Part shown: positions 6,262-14,719 of the stretch, in pieces
How positions within the stretch are numbered: position 1 is the stretch's first letter
Layout: every line of letters begins with the position of its first letter
From: an uncultured Alphaproteobacteria bacterium
GTDB taxonomy: Bacteria; Pseudomonadota; Alphaproteobacteria; RF32; CAG-239
NCBI GenBank assembly: GCA_934229625.1
Contig: CAKQDU010000013.1
Location: 1-30,507 of the forward strand
DNA length: 30,507 nt
Direction of reading: 5' to 3'
Made by a program: the position numbers and the translations under genes
Notes under the pieces: model-generated
The model's input: only the letters and a program-made list of their open reading frames with translations
Database searches by the model: none
What the model was told of the DNA's origin: nothing

Positions 6262-7771
6262 CAGACTTTATCCCCTCACGCTGCAAGGCTGATTTGAAAG
6301 CCGAAAGCATTTTTTCTTGCGTTTCGGCGGCTATCTTCTTACGAGCCAAAATATCGGCCACTTCAGCCGAAAATTGGGTTTGCAAAACCTCGCGCACAAT
6401 TTTTTGCGCCTGTTTATTATCCTCGGTAGTTAGTCCGTCAAACAAACCGGCATTAGTCGCCATAAACACGGCAATCTGCTCCGGCGCGGTCAGCGGTTCA
6501 AAACGGCTTTGTTCCAACACGGCGCGGATTGCCCGCCCGCGATTGATACGCTTTTTAGTTTCCTTATCCAGCTGTGTGCCGAATTTGGTAAACGATTCCA
6601 GTTCTTCAAACTGAGAATAAAACAGTTTCAGCGGACCAATCAAAGATTTATACGCAGGCAGCTGCGCATCACCTCCCACACGAGAAACCGAACGTCCGGT
6701 GTCTATTGCCGGCATAATACCTTTTTGATACAAATTCGCCGCCAAATAAATCTGCCCGTCTGTGATGGAAATAATGTTGGTCGGAATATAGGCCGATATA
6801 TTTCCGGCTTCGGTCGAAACAATCGGCAGCGAGGTCAGCGAACCGCCGCCCAATTCCGCACGCAAATGGGTAGAACGCTCCAGCAAACGAGAGTGAATAT
6901 AGAAAATATCCCCCGGAAAAGCCTCTCGTCCGGGCGGACGGCGCAGCAGCAGCGACATTTCGCGATAGGCTCTGGCATGGTTGGTTAAATCATCATACAC
7001 CACCAGCACATCTTTGCCCTGCGCCATAAAATATTCGCCGATAGATGTCGCCGCATATGGTGCCGCATATTGCATACCGGCTGTGTCATTGGCGGCAGCC
7101 GAAACAATTATTGTTTGCTCCATAACTCCGTATTTTTCCAAATCGGCAATAACCGCAGCCACGGCAGAATTTCTTTGTCCGATAGCGCAATAAATACAGA
7201 TAACACCGGTTTGTTTTTGGTTGATAATCGTATCAACGGCAATAGCCGTTTTACCGGTCTGCCTATCGCCCAAAATAAGCTCGCGCTGCCCGCGCCCGAT
7301 TGGCGTAAACGCGTCAACAGCTTTAAGACCTGTTTGCAAAGGTTCTTCCACCGGCGCTCTATCCATAATCGGATAGGCCTCCATTTCCAAAGCGCGGCGC
7401 TCGCTGTAGGCTATCGGTCCTTTGCCGTCTAAAGGCTTGCCCAACGGGTTTATAACTCGCCCCAACAATTCCTCGCCGACAGGCACATCTAAAACACGAC
7501 CGCTGCGGCGCACTCTGTCACCGGCTTTCAAACTGTCGGGACTGTCTAAAAACACCACGCCGACCGCATCTTTTGCCAAAGTCTGCACCATTCCCCACAC
7601 ACCGTTAGGAAATTCCAGCAGCTCTTCCATCTGCGCCTTAGCCAAACCTTTAACAATCGCCGTACCGGCCGAAATAGAATGAATAACGCTGACTTCTTCT
7701 GTTTTCAGTTCAGCTTTTGTTTGTTCTATTCCATGCTCTATGGCGGCAAATGTCTTGTCTGTTTTTATCAT
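6251..7771 (-). CDS. atpA: ATP synthase F1 alpha subunit (N-ATPase)
   Basis: Non-catalytic nucleotide-binding subunit of the F1 head. 506 residues. It has the beta-barrel N-domain, the P-loop GDRQTGKTAIAVD near residue 170, and the alpha-type signature PAIDTGRSVSRVGG. It starts three bases after the atpF stop, using a ribosome binding site made from the atpF tail (AAAGGATAAAAG). The family usually has 500-515 residues, so it is full length. Confidence 0.97.
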   Translation of the reverse strand: MIKTDKTFAAIEHGIEQTKAELKTEEVSVIHSISAGTAIVKGLAKAQMEELLEFPNGVWGMVQTLAKDAVGVVFLDSPDSLKAGDRVRRSGRVLDVPVGEELLGRVINPLGKPLDGKGPIAYSERRALEMEAYPIMDRAPVEEPLQTGLKAVDAFTPIGRGQRELILGDRQTGKTAIAVDTIINQKQTGVICIYCAIGQRNSAVAAVIADLEKYGVMEQTIIVSAAANDTAGMQYAAPYAATSIGEYFMAQGKDVLVVYDDLTNHARAYREMSLLLRRPPGREAFPGDIFYIHSRLLERSTHLRAELGGGSLTSLPIVSTEAGNISAYIPTNIISITDGQIYLAANLYQKGIMPAIDTGRSVSRVGGDAQLPAYKSLIGPLKLFYSQFEELESFTKFGTQLDKETKKRINRGRAIRAVLEQSRFEPLTAPEQIAVFMATNAGLFDGLTTEDNKQAQKIVREVLQTQFSAEVADILARKKIAAETQEKMLSAFKSALQREGIKSDDD

Positions 7772-7774
7772 CTT

Positions 7775-8548
7775 TTATCCTTTGTTTACCAGTTGCTGCA
7801 CATCGTTTTGCATATTCTTTTGAAACTCGTTCATATAAGCGGTCAAATTCCAGTCAATCAGCTGTTCATCGGCCTGCAAAGCCACACCGCAAACCAACTT
7901 TTTATCAATTTCAAATTTGAATTTTGTTTCTTCAAGCAACCCTAATTGACTTTGCAAAAACTCTTTGATTTTTTGCTTTTGTTCCGCCGAAATTTTTTGC
8001 GCCGAACGAACAATCAACTGTTTTTTATTTTGATAAGCGGAGGCAAACTCTTGTTTTTTACGCATCGGCAGAGCGATGATTTTTTCTTTAAGTTTATCAA
8101 TCATCAAATCATTAAGCGAAACATCGGCCATTTGTTTTAATGCGCCGTCAGCCAATTTGCTGAAATGTTCCAAAATCAAATTTTGCATTGCCAGCTCAAA
8201 CGTTTTTTGCTCGGCGGCCAAACGTTTTTTCCATTGCTTTTTATCCGCCTCAAATTGTGTTTTTGCCTCGTTTGCCAATTTTTCAGCCAAAATAGCGGCT
8301 TCTGCTTTGGTATGGCTCAAAATTTCTTGTTTTTGCGCATCAATTTCTGCCATTTTTTGCTTGCATTCAGCCTCCAGACGCAGCGCTTCTTTATGCGAAG
8401 AAGCCGCTTTTTTCAGCTCACGTTCAATAAATTTCTGCCGCTCGTCCACCGCTTTTAACACCGGTAAATATAAAAAACGGCGCAGCAAATATAGCAGCAG
8501 CAATAAATTAAATATCTGAGCAAAAAATGTGAATAAATCAATACTCAT
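7775..8548 (-). CDS. atpF: ATP synthase Fo b subunit with delta-like C-terminus (N-ATPase)
   Basis: Peripheral stalk subunit, 257 residues, much longer than a standard b (about 160). One N-terminal membrane helix (AQIFNLLLLLYLLRRFLYLP, near residues 10-30) is followed by a long charged coiled coil (about 35-150). The C-terminal part, from about residue 170, looks like the end of a delta/OSCP subunit: a strand-like LIVRSAQ, then ISAEQKQKI, KFKFEIDKKLVCGVALQAD, and a final helix. The operon has no atpH, so this tail probably caps the F1 head. The fusion reading rests on motif resemblance by eye. Confidence 0.92.
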   Translation of the reverse strand: MSIDLFTFFAQIFNLLLLLYLLRRFLYLPVLKAVDERQKFIERELKKAASSHKEALRLEAECKQKMAEIDAQKQEILSHTKAEAAILAEKLANEAKTQFEADKKQWKKRLAAEQKTFELAMQNLILEHFSKLADGALKQMADVSLNDLMIDKLKEKIIALPMRKKQEFASAYQNKKQLIVRSAQKISAEQKQKIKEFLQSQLGLLEETKFKFEIDKKLVCGVALQADEQLIDWNLTAYMNEFQKNMQNDVQQLVNKG

Positions 8549-8568
8549 AAACTTTTCCTAAAATATAA

Positions 8569-8844
8569 CTATTGAGCCTGTGCGATTGCATAATTCCAAA
8601 ACGGATTGGCATACAGCACCAAAAACGCAATCAGCAAAGCATACAAAGCGGTGGTTTCCACCATGGCAATCGCCACAAACATTGTGCTGCGTATACGGCT
8701 GGATTCATCAGGCTGCTGCGCCATAGCCGTCAAAGCCGAGGCGGCAACGCGTCCTTCGCCCAAAGCCGAGCCTATACTGCCTATACCCATACATATACAA
8801 GCTCCAAAAACCGAAAACGCTCCGATTAAAGTAATTGCATCCAT
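8569..8844 (-). CDS. atpE: ATP synthase Fo c subunit (N-ATPase rotor)
   Basis: Two-helix hairpin of 91 residues that forms the ion-carrying rotor ring. Helix 1 contains GSIGSALGEGRVAASA and the loop is QQPD. Helix 2 contains AMVETTALYALLIA. Glu63 is the usual ion-binding carboxylate. Thr64, Thr65 and Tyr68 occupy positions of the Ilyobacter Na+ site (S66, T67, Y70). Glu30 takes the place of Gln32 there, giving the two-carboxylate site typical of N-ATPases. The ion (Na+ or H+) cannot be decided from sequence alone. Its ATG shares one base with the atpB stop (TAATG). Confidence 0.96.
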   Translation of the reverse strand: MDAITLIGAFSVFGACICMGIGSIGSALGEGRVAASALTAMAQQPDESSRIRSTMFVAIAMVETTALYALLIAFLVLYANPFWNYAIAQAQ

Positions 8845-9617
8845 TATTTTTCTCCTTTTTCTAAATTTGATAAATTATTTTCCGGCACAATCTCGCCCTG
8901 CACACTCGATGAATATACCACCGCCAGCAAAGCAAAAATATACGCCTGAATTGAACCGGTTAAAAGTCCCAAACTTTGCATACTAAGCGGCGCAATCAGC
9001 GGAATAAAAGCGCTTAGAATGCTGACAAACATCACCCCGCTCAGCATATTGCCGAACAAACGCAGCCCCATGGCAAAGCTTGAAAAAAATTCACTAAAAA
9101 CATTCATCGGCAGCATTAAAGGCATTGGTTCTATAAACTTTTTCAAATATCCTTTTAAGCCGGCATTTTTAACCGAAAAATACGGTATGGCTAAAAAAAC
9201 AACCGCCGCCAACGCCATTGTGGTGCTGAGAGATGCTGTCGGCGCGCGGAACCACGGAATAACCGTCAGCAAATTACAGACCAAAATAAAGCAGAACAGC
9301 CCCATGGCCAATCCCAAATATTGATTTGTTTTAGAGCCGCTTATTTCGTTTGCCTCTTTTTGCAGCCACAATACCAGCGCTTCCAACGCCACTTGCAGCC
9401 GTGAGGCTTTACGCTCGTATGACAAGTTTCTTGTAGCCAAACGACAGCACAAAACAATCAAAGCAATCACCAGCCAGCTGTTAAATATTGTCACATTTAT
9501 GCTCATATCGCCGATTTTAAACAGGACGATTTTATCGTAGCTGTCCAGCCCTATTTGCCGTCCGACCAAAGGTATGTCCCACCAACGAGAAAAGTCAAAT
9601 TCAAACAGCGCCATCAT
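8844..9617 (-). CDS. atpB: ATP synthase Fo a subunit (N-ATPase)
   Basis: Membrane stator that forms the ion half-channels against the c ring. I chose ATG 9617 (MMALFEFDFS) because GAGGAG lies 7 bases upstream; a longer frame to 9668 has no such site and would overlap atpR more. About 257 residues with five or six membrane helices. The motif GLRLFGNMLSG carries the essential stator arginine. The last helix (QAYIFALLAVVYSS) is also typical. The start overlaps the end of atpR. Confidence 0.95.
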   Translation of the reverse strand: MMALFEFDFSRWWDIPLVGRQIGLDSYDKIVLFKIGDMSINVTIFNSWLVIALIVLCCRLATRNLSYERKASRLQVALEALVLWLQKEANEISGSKTNQYLGLAMGLFCFILVCNLLTVIPWFRAPTASLSTTMALAAVVFLAIPYFSVKNAGLKGYLKKFIEPMPLMLPMNVFSEFFSSFAMGLRLFGNMLSGVMFVSILSAFIPLIAPLSMQSLGLLTGSIQAYIFALLAVVYSSSVQGEIVPENNLSNLEKGEK

Positions 9618-9948
9618 TTTTCTGCTCCTCGTCAAATTTAACAATTTGCCCTTTTTCACGAATAACAATCAGCATTTTTGTTATAAAAAAAGCCAAAACA
9701 TATAACAAAACAACAACTGGGTTCCGTTGAGCAATCAACACCATCACTCCAAAGAACAATAAAATTCTCAACACGGCTACACTTGCAAAAAAACGTATTT
9801 TATGCTTAGTTTCACTTAAATGATTCAAGCTCCAACGCAAACTCTGAAAATAAATCGCACCGACTGTCGCACCGCAAATCGGTGCCGCCCACAGTTGCCA
9901 AAGCGCCATTTGTTGCCACATCTGCATCAAATAAGAATCAGCACTCAT
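9601..9948 (-). CDS. atpR: N-ATPase accessory membrane protein AtpR
   Basis: A 115-residue protein with three predicted membrane segments: WQLWAAPICGATVGAIYF, FFASVAVLRILLFFGVMVLI and VVVLLYVLAFFITKMLIVI. AtpR is found only in N-ATPase operons, between atpQ and atpB, and is thought to help assemble the rotor ring. The call rests on position, size and membrane pattern. It overlaps atpQ upstream by 11 bases and atpB downstream by 17. Confidence 0.88.
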   Translation of the reverse strand: MSADSYLMQMWQQMALWQLWAAPICGATVGAIYFQSLRWSLNHLSETKHKIRFFASVAVLRILLFFGVMVLIAQRNPVVVLLYVLAFFITKMLIVIREKGQIVKFDEEQKNDGAV

Positions 9949-10285
9949 TTTCTTTTTCCCCAGTTAAATCTTTTTGTTTTTTCTCATTACGTCTGATTTT
10001 TTCATCTTCTATTTTCAGCCAATAATAAGCATTTATCAATCCCCAGACAAAGCCTAAAAACAACAAGCTCAAACGCCAAGAAAAATCTACCGGAAAATGC
10101 GCATCCAGCCAACCGCCGCCAAACACACCCAGCAAAATCGGTACAATAATCACGCCGCCAAGCGATGCAATCATACCAAAATCGGCACTCCAACGCTGCT
10201 GCCTGCGGACTTTTAGCTGTTGAGCCTTATAGAGCAGAGTGTCATGGATTTCTTTTTCAGCGGTATCATCAAAATCATCAGCCAT
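9938..10285 (-). CDS. atpQ: N-ATPase accessory protein AtpQ (AtpI/AtpZ-like)
   Basis: Small two-helix membrane protein of 115 residues. ATG 10285 (MADDFDDTAEKE) is preceded by AAAGGAG and overlaps the atpC stop by 8 bases; a longer frame to 10327 lacks a good site. Two membrane segments, MIASLGGVIIVPILLGVFGG and WRLSLLFLGFVWGLINAYYW, joined by WLDAHFP. This matches the AtpI/AtpZ family called AtpQ in N-ATPase operons. The C-terminus is strongly charged (KIEDEKIRRNEKKQKD). Confidence 0.88.
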   Translation of the reverse strand: MADDFDDTAEKEIHDTLLYKAQQLKVRRQQRWSADFGMIASLGGVIIVPILLGVFGGGWLDAHFPVDFSWRLSLLFLGFVWGLINAYYWLKIEDEKIRRNEKKQKDLTGEKENEC

Positions 10286-10673
10286 TGTCATCTCCTTTAA
10301 GTTTACCGAACCCGCGCACCAAGCCAAGTTCCAAACGCGCCATTGCCAAATTTAGTTCTTTGCGGCGTTCTTCATTTTCTTTAAAATCATTTTTAATAAC
10401 GGCCGAAAGACTCTCCAGCGATTTACTTACTACGGCGTTTTGCACGCTCATAGTTACGCTTTTTCCTTTTTTTACCACAATACCGCGGTGACAAGCCACA
10501 TAACTCTCATTATTGTTTTCATCGGTATATCGCACTATGTTCGGTTTCATCGCCGCCACAAAATCAACATGTTTCGGCATCAACGTATAAAAGCCGTTCA
10601 GTGTTTCAAACGTAACTTTCAAGGCCTCTGTCTGCAAAACCGTACCCATGGGAGAACAAACCGTCAGCTGCAT
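10278..10673 (-). CDS. atpC: ATP synthase F1 epsilon subunit (N-ATPase)
   Basis: Stalk subunit that binds gamma and the c ring and can inhibit ATP hydrolysis. 131 residues from ATG 10673, which shares a base with the atpD stop (TGATG). N-terminal beta-sandwich (QLTVCSPMGTVLQTEALKVT, GFYTLMPKHVDFV) and a C-terminal helical hairpin (ENEERRKELNLAMARLEL). The GILPxHxD-type motif appears as TLMPKHVDF. Second gene of the operon directly after atpD, as in other N-ATPases. Confidence 0.94.
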   Translation of the reverse strand: MQLTVCSPMGTVLQTEALKVTFETLNGFYTLMPKHVDFVAAMKPNIVRYTDENNNESYVACHRGIVVKKGKSVTMSVQNAVVSKSLESLSAVIKNDFKENEERRKELNLAMARLELGLVRGFGKLKGDDNG

Positions 10674-12094
10674 CAACCATTCTCCTCAGCCATAGCTTTT
10701 TCATAAGCTTCTTTTTTATCTTTTGTCTTGGCAATAACCTCATCAATATCGCCGACCATGAAAAAGTCATTTTCCGAAAGATAGTTAAATTCTCCGGAAA
10801 GTATGCGCTCGCAGCCTTCTATGGTTTTTTGCAAATCTACCGAACGCCCTTCCATGCCGGTAAACTGATAGGTGGTGTAAAACGGCTGCGTCAAAAAACG
10901 CTCCAATTTACGTGCGGTCAGAACAGTCTGTTGGTCGTGTTCCGGCAGTTCGTCAAATCCTAGCATGGCGATAATGTCTTTTAGTTCTTCATATTCGGCC
11001 AAGCATTTACGCACAGCCACTGCAACTTTATAGTGCCGCTCGCCCACAATCAGCGGAGTCAGCATATTCGACGAAGACGCCAGCGGGTCAACTGCCGGAT
11101 ATAAACCCTGCGCCGCGCGGCTACGAGAAAGCACAATGCTTGATGATAAATGCGCAAATGTATGCACTGCCGAAGGGTCGGTAAAATCATCGGCCGGCAC
11201 ATAAACCGCCTGAATAGAAGTGATTGCCGCGTCTTTAGTTGAAGAAATACGTTCTTCCAATGCTGCAATATCAGTCCCCAACGACGGTTGATAGCCCACG
11301 CGGGAAGGAATTTGACCCAATAGCACCGAAACTTCCGAACCTGCCTGCACAAAACGGAAAATATTATCAATCAGCAGTAAAACATCTTTCTTTTCTTTAT
11401 CGCGGAAATATTCCGCCATAGTTAAACCGGTTAAAGGCACGCGAAAACGCACTCCCGGAGCTTCGTTCATTTGTCCGAACACCATCACGGTCTTTGGCAG
11501 CACGCCGGCGTCTTTCATTTCGCGGTACAGCTGTTCGCCTTCACGGGAACGCTCGCCAACGCCGCAAAAAATACTCGCGCCCTCATAGCGCCCGACCATA
11601 TTGTTAATCAGTTCGGTAATCAGCACGGTTTTACCCACACCGGCACCGCCGAACAAACCTGCTTTACCGCCGCGTTCCATCGGCGCCAGCAAATCTATGG
11701 CTTTTATGCCGGAAATAAAAATCTCCGAGCTTGTTTGTCGGTTTTCCAGCGGAATCGGTTCGGCATGAATAGATTGTTTAACGTCTACCTGCAACGGTTC
11801 ACCGTTATCTATCGGCTGCCCGAAAATATTAAACATACGACCCAAAACTTTATCGCCGACCGGCACTTCTATTTGATGTCCCTCGTCCACAACTTCTGTT
11901 TGGCGAGAAACCCCTTTGGTAGACCCCATAGCCAAAGCGCGCACGGTTTTTTCATCAATATAGCCTTGTACTTCGGCAGTCAGCCCGTCTATTTTAAGTT
12001 CATTATAAATAGCCGGAAGCTGTTTGGAAAACTCAGCTTCAATCACGCTGCCGTTAACAGCAGTCACAAATCCGACATTCTTTTTTTTTGCCAT
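10673..12094 (-). CDS. atpD: ATP synthase F1 beta subunit (N-ATPase)
   Basis: Catalytic subunit of F1, 473 residues, full length. P-loop GGAGVGKTVLITE, catalytic and signature motifs GERSREGEQLY, DNIFRFVQAGSEVS, and the family signature PAVDPLASSSNM. First gene of the operon, with an AAGGAT ribosome binding site before ATG 12094. The nine-gene order atpD-C-Q-R-B-E-F-A-G and the missing atpH identify the complex as an N-ATPase, a laterally mobile class often present beside a standard F-ATPase. Whether the genome also has a standard one cannot be told here. Confidence 0.97.
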   Translation of the reverse strand: MAKKKNVGFVTAVNGSVIEAEFSKQLPAIYNELKIDGLTAEVQGYIDEKTVRALAMGSTKGVSRQTEVVDEGHQIEVPVGDKVLGRMFNIFGQPIDNGEPLQVDVKQSIHAEPIPLENRQTSSEIFISGIKAIDLLAPMERGGKAGLFGGAGVGKTVLITELINNMVGRYEGASIFCGVGERSREGEQLYREMKDAGVLPKTVMVFGQMNEAPGVRFRVPLTGLTMAEYFRDKEKKDVLLLIDNIFRFVQAGSEVSVLLGQIPSRVGYQPSLGTDIAALEERISSTKDAAITSIQAVYVPADDFTDPSAVHTFAHLSSSIVLSRSRAAQGLYPAVDPLASSSNMLTPLIVGERHYKVAVAVRKCLAEYEELKDIIAMLGFDELPEHDQQTVLTARKLERFLTQPFYTTYQFTGMEGRSVDLQKTIEGCERILSGEFNYLSENDFFMVGDIDEVIAKTKDKKEAYEKAMAEENG

Positions 12095-12224
12095 ATTTTT
12101 TATCCTTTTATATCCAACGATTAAAGATAATCGCTTTTACAGGCTTTTCATCTTTTCAAAATAGCAAAATAAAGATTAACTTTGTCTTAATCCCAAAGCT
12201 ATACATACCAAAGTTATAAAAAAT

Positions 12225-13643
12225 CTATTCGCCGTTGCGCCTAAATAAAGTATCATACACTTCCTGATGATACATTGAAAATAAAACCGGCAGTACAATG
12301 GCATATTGCTGACGTTTTTCTTTGTCTTTCTTTTTAAATTCTTCATAATACACATATTTTGGTTTTTTGTTGATTACGATTTCATTTATATCAAAAGGTT
12401 CTGTATAATGGAAAAATTTGTTGTCCAGCATCCCCATATAATTCCAAGAAAACCAATAATAATGCGGATTTTTGTTAAATATTCCCATCGGAATCCCCGG
12501 GAGCGCCAAAACTATATCATCAGGGGTGGTGTTTTTAGCGATATGTGTTGAAACCTGCAATATTTGAAGTGTGTCAATTTCATCAGGATTAAGTCCTTCA
12601 AAAAGCCAAAATTTTCCGAAGAAAAGCAAGAAAACAGGAAGCGCCAGCCATGCCGTCCATTTTTTTGCCTCATAGATTTTGGCGCAGACCATAGCTATCA
12701 GCACCGCATTATATAAAATCAGAATTTTAAAGTAGTACATCCACATAGAAATATACAAAGTGCGGAGTGCAAACTCTACAGCATACATTATAAGTAAAAT
12801 TGCCGTATATCGGTCAGGCTTTTTCAACAGCAGATAAATAGCTGCAGCGGCGCCCAGAGCTAAGACGCTGTATAAGTCGCTGAAATCACAGATTCTGTCC
12901 TTCCAAACATGTTCTAAAATATGCGAGTTCAGCAGCCAGTTTGTTTCAAAATAGCGCTGAGCATTGTCACAGGCAAGCAGATATATTCCAAACAAAACTA
13001 AAGGTGTCAGCAGCCACGGCAGCGCTAAGGCAATATTTTTCCAGCTGAGTTTTTTGGCTGCCAGCATATAAATTCCATAAAGACCTATTGGTAAAATTAA
13101 AAATATTATGGTTTGTAAAAACAAAAAACCCACAGACCAGCTCAGAGCCGTGTAGTTTAGATATTTTTGTTTTGAATCGCGTAGAAAAGCAAAAAAGAAG
13201 TATAGTCCGATAAAGAAAAACAGATGCATAAGAGTGTCAGGCTTAAATTGCACCAAAGCATCCATAGCCGTAATGCTGAAGCAGAAAATATTTATAGCCA
13301 GCAGTGCGGCGGTTTTATTGCTCCAAAAATCTTTTATCAGCCGATATATAACATAAAGTGTCAGCAATGAAAACGTGGCCATGATACATCTGATAAGAAA
13401 AAATACCAGAGCGTTGCCGCTGAAAAATCCGACCAGCGGAGCAAATATATACCATGTCAGCGGATGATGATGTTCAAAAAAATCGGTATACGGAATATAA
13501 CCCTGCCAAACCAGCCAAGAAGCGTGAATATGCTCCAAATCATCGCCCATGGCTCGTTGGCTGATGAAAATAGAAATAAATACATATAGTGCATTTATTA
13601 TCGTAAAAAAATATAGCGAACGTTCAAAAAATTTTTCTTTCAT
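12225..13643 (-). CDS. GT39/PMT-like integral membrane glycosyltransferase
   Basis: 472 residues with about 10-12 hydrophobic segments. The N-terminal part has an acidic pair and a His-rich loop (MGDDLEHIHASWLVWQGY, then DFFEHHHPLTWYIF). This is the pattern of GT-C fold transferases such as dolichyl-phosphate-mannose protein transferases and ArnT-like enzymes, which take sugars from polyprenyl-phosphate carriers. The substrate and acceptor cannot be read from sequence; it may modify lipid A, a surface glycan or proteins. It is apparently monocistronic on the minus strand, separated from atpD by about 130 bases. Confidence 0.75.
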   Translation of the reverse strand: MKEKFFERSLYFFTIINALYVFISIFISQRAMGDDLEHIHASWLVWQGYIPYTDFFEHHHPLTWYIFAPLVGFFSGNALVFFLIRCIMATFSLLTLYVIYRLIKDFWSNKTAALLAINIFCFSITAMDALVQFKPDTLMHLFFFIGLYFFFAFLRDSKQKYLNYTALSWSVGFLFLQTIIFLILPIGLYGIYMLAAKKLSWKNIALALPWLLTPLVLFGIYLLACDNAQRYFETNWLLNSHILEHVWKDRICDFSDLYSVLALGAAAAIYLLLKKPDRYTAILLIMYAVEFALRTLYISMWMYYFKILILYNAVLIAMVCAKIYEAKKWTAWLALPVFLLFFGKFWLFEGLNPDEIDTLQILQVSTHIAKNTTPDDIVLALPGIPMGIFNKNPHYYWFSWNYMGMLDNKFFHYTEPFDINEIVINKKPKYVYYEEFKKKDKEKRQQYAIVLPVLFSMYHQEVYDTLFRRNGE

Positions 13644-13747
13644 ATCATACCTCTGAGTTTATGCTATTATCAAAGGGCGGAGAATAAAAGGTAAAAATAC
13701 TTGAAATCTCTGCTTTAATAGAAGAATGATGATTTTAAGTATAAGAA

Positions 13748-13783
13748 TTATTTTATACTCAGAACTTTGATTATGCCGTTCAT
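13748..13783 (-). pseudogene. Hydrophobic peptide copy B (frameshifted)
   Basis: On the minus strand ATG 13783 is preceded by GAAAGGAAAGAG, almost identical to copy A at 5253. The frame reads MNGIIKVLSIK and stops. The following bases in another frame read IILILKIIILLLK, matching the copy A peptide, so a frameshift in an A-rich run (near 13752) has broken the ORF. A GCGG/CCGC hairpin (13797-13812) precedes the ribosome binding site and a GGCGGAG-type hairpin follows (13665-13725), as in copy A. Confidence 0.55.
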
Positions 13784-13856
13784 CTCTTTCCTTTCAGCGG
13801 CGAAAAAACCGCAATTAAAGGAAGTTGAGAACTTTAGCAAATTTTATTTAAAGTCA

Positions 13857-13966
13857 TTGACAATAAATCAAAATTATGCGGTACTGTAACCAGTTGAGGA
13901 AGTTACAGGCAAGTTTCAACTTCCTAATGTTACAAAGTCCGGTTGCTGTCCACAGCCGGCTTTTTT
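13857..13966 (+). ncRNA. Candidate antitoxin-like small RNA, copy B, with promoter
   Basis: TTGACA (13857-13862) and TACTGT (13882-13887, 19-bp spacer) point to a plus-strand transcript from about 13894. It contains a perfect 8-bp hairpin AGGAAGTT/AACTTCCT (13898-13926). It ends in an intrinsic terminator at 13939-13966 (CCGG, GCTG/CAGC, CCGG, then six T). It diverges from the broken peptide gene exactly as copy A does. Its AGGAAGUU can pair with AACUUCCU in the peptide mRNA leader just 5' of the GCGG hairpin. The sequence differs from copy A, but the place of pairing is the same. Confidence 0.5.
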
Positions 13967-14044
13967 GTTATATATGAATTAGAAAAATAATCAAGCTAAA
14001 ATCTCAAAAGCTGCAATATGCTGATTTTGCATCATCATATTTAT

Positions 14045-14107
14045 TTGACTTTTTGAGAATTTATCTATATACAAAACTAGTTCGGTGTAGGTTACCGGAC
14101 TATTTTT
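14045..14107 (+). promoter_or_regulatory. Sigma70-like promoter followed at once by a terminator-like hairpin
   Basis: TTGACT (14045-14050), 17 bp, TATACA (14068-14073). The predicted start near 14080 coincides with a hairpin AGTTCGGT/ACCGGACT (14079-14086 with 14094-14101) and then ATTTTTAAC. The NUDIX gene begins 72 bases further on. This may be an early attenuator for that gene or a very short RNA. Between 13967 and 14044 I see nothing else. Confidence 0.4.
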
Positions 14108-14178
14108 AACTTATTGTCAAATTTAATGTAGATGCGGTTTTTCCCATTGTCAACATCTTATAAAACAAAGGAGCGAAT

Positions 14179-14577
14179 ATGCAAAAAATCATAAATGTTG
14201 CGGCAGGAATCATTGTATGCAACGGTCAAATTCTGATAGCCCAGCGCAAACATGGAAAAGATATGGAATATAAGTGGGAATTTCCGGGCGGTAAGCTGGA
14301 GCAGGGGGAAACCTATGAACAATGTCTCGCGCGGGAGCTGATGGAAGAAATGAAACTGCCTGTTGTCGTCGGTAAGCACTTTATGGATTCCGGTTTTGAT
14401 TATGATTTTGGACGAGTTGAACTGCATTGTTATTTTGCGGTTTGTCAAAGCGAAAAAATACCTGTTTTAAACGAGCATGAACAATACAGATGGGTAAAAT
14501 CCGAAGATTTGAACCAGTATGATTTTGCGCCGGCAGATTTGCCTGTGATAAAGGCTCTAAACGCTTTGAAAATATAA
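14179..14577 (+). CDS. NUDIX hydrolase, MutT-like (8-oxo-dGTP diphosphatase)
   Basis: 132-residue NUDIX protein. The NUDIX box is clear, GGKLEQGETYEQCLARELME then EM, with the REXXEE metal-binding core intact; the final Gly of the consensus is replaced. The N-terminal VAAGIIVCNGQILIAQRKHG and the KWEFPGG motif are typical of MutT, which removes oxidised dGTP from the nucleotide pool. The short size and absence of extra domains fit. GGAGCG precedes ATG 14179. Substrate specificity is inferred from the family only. Confidence 0.9.
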   Translation: MQKIINVAAGIIVCNGQILIAQRKHGKDMEYKWEFPGGKLEQGETYEQCLARELMEEMKLPVVVGKHFMDSGFDYDFGRVELHCYFAVCQSEKIPVLNEHEQYRWVKSEDLNQYDFAPADLPVIKALNALKI

Positions 14578-14719
14578 TTTAATAAAAAATTTACTGCCTT
14601 TCTGATATAAATTGTTACAGAATTATGAAGAATCGCCCGCATTGCTAAAATATTCTGGTAGTGTGAGTTTTTTTGTGGTATCTTGATATTAAGAATTGTA
14701 ATGATTTAGAGGTAACGTT

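Noticed and set aside
11059..11370. Minus- and plus-strand ORFs inside the atp, adhE and asnS genes
   Set aside because: They are shadows in other frames of well-supported genes, without their own ribosome binding sites or family motifs.
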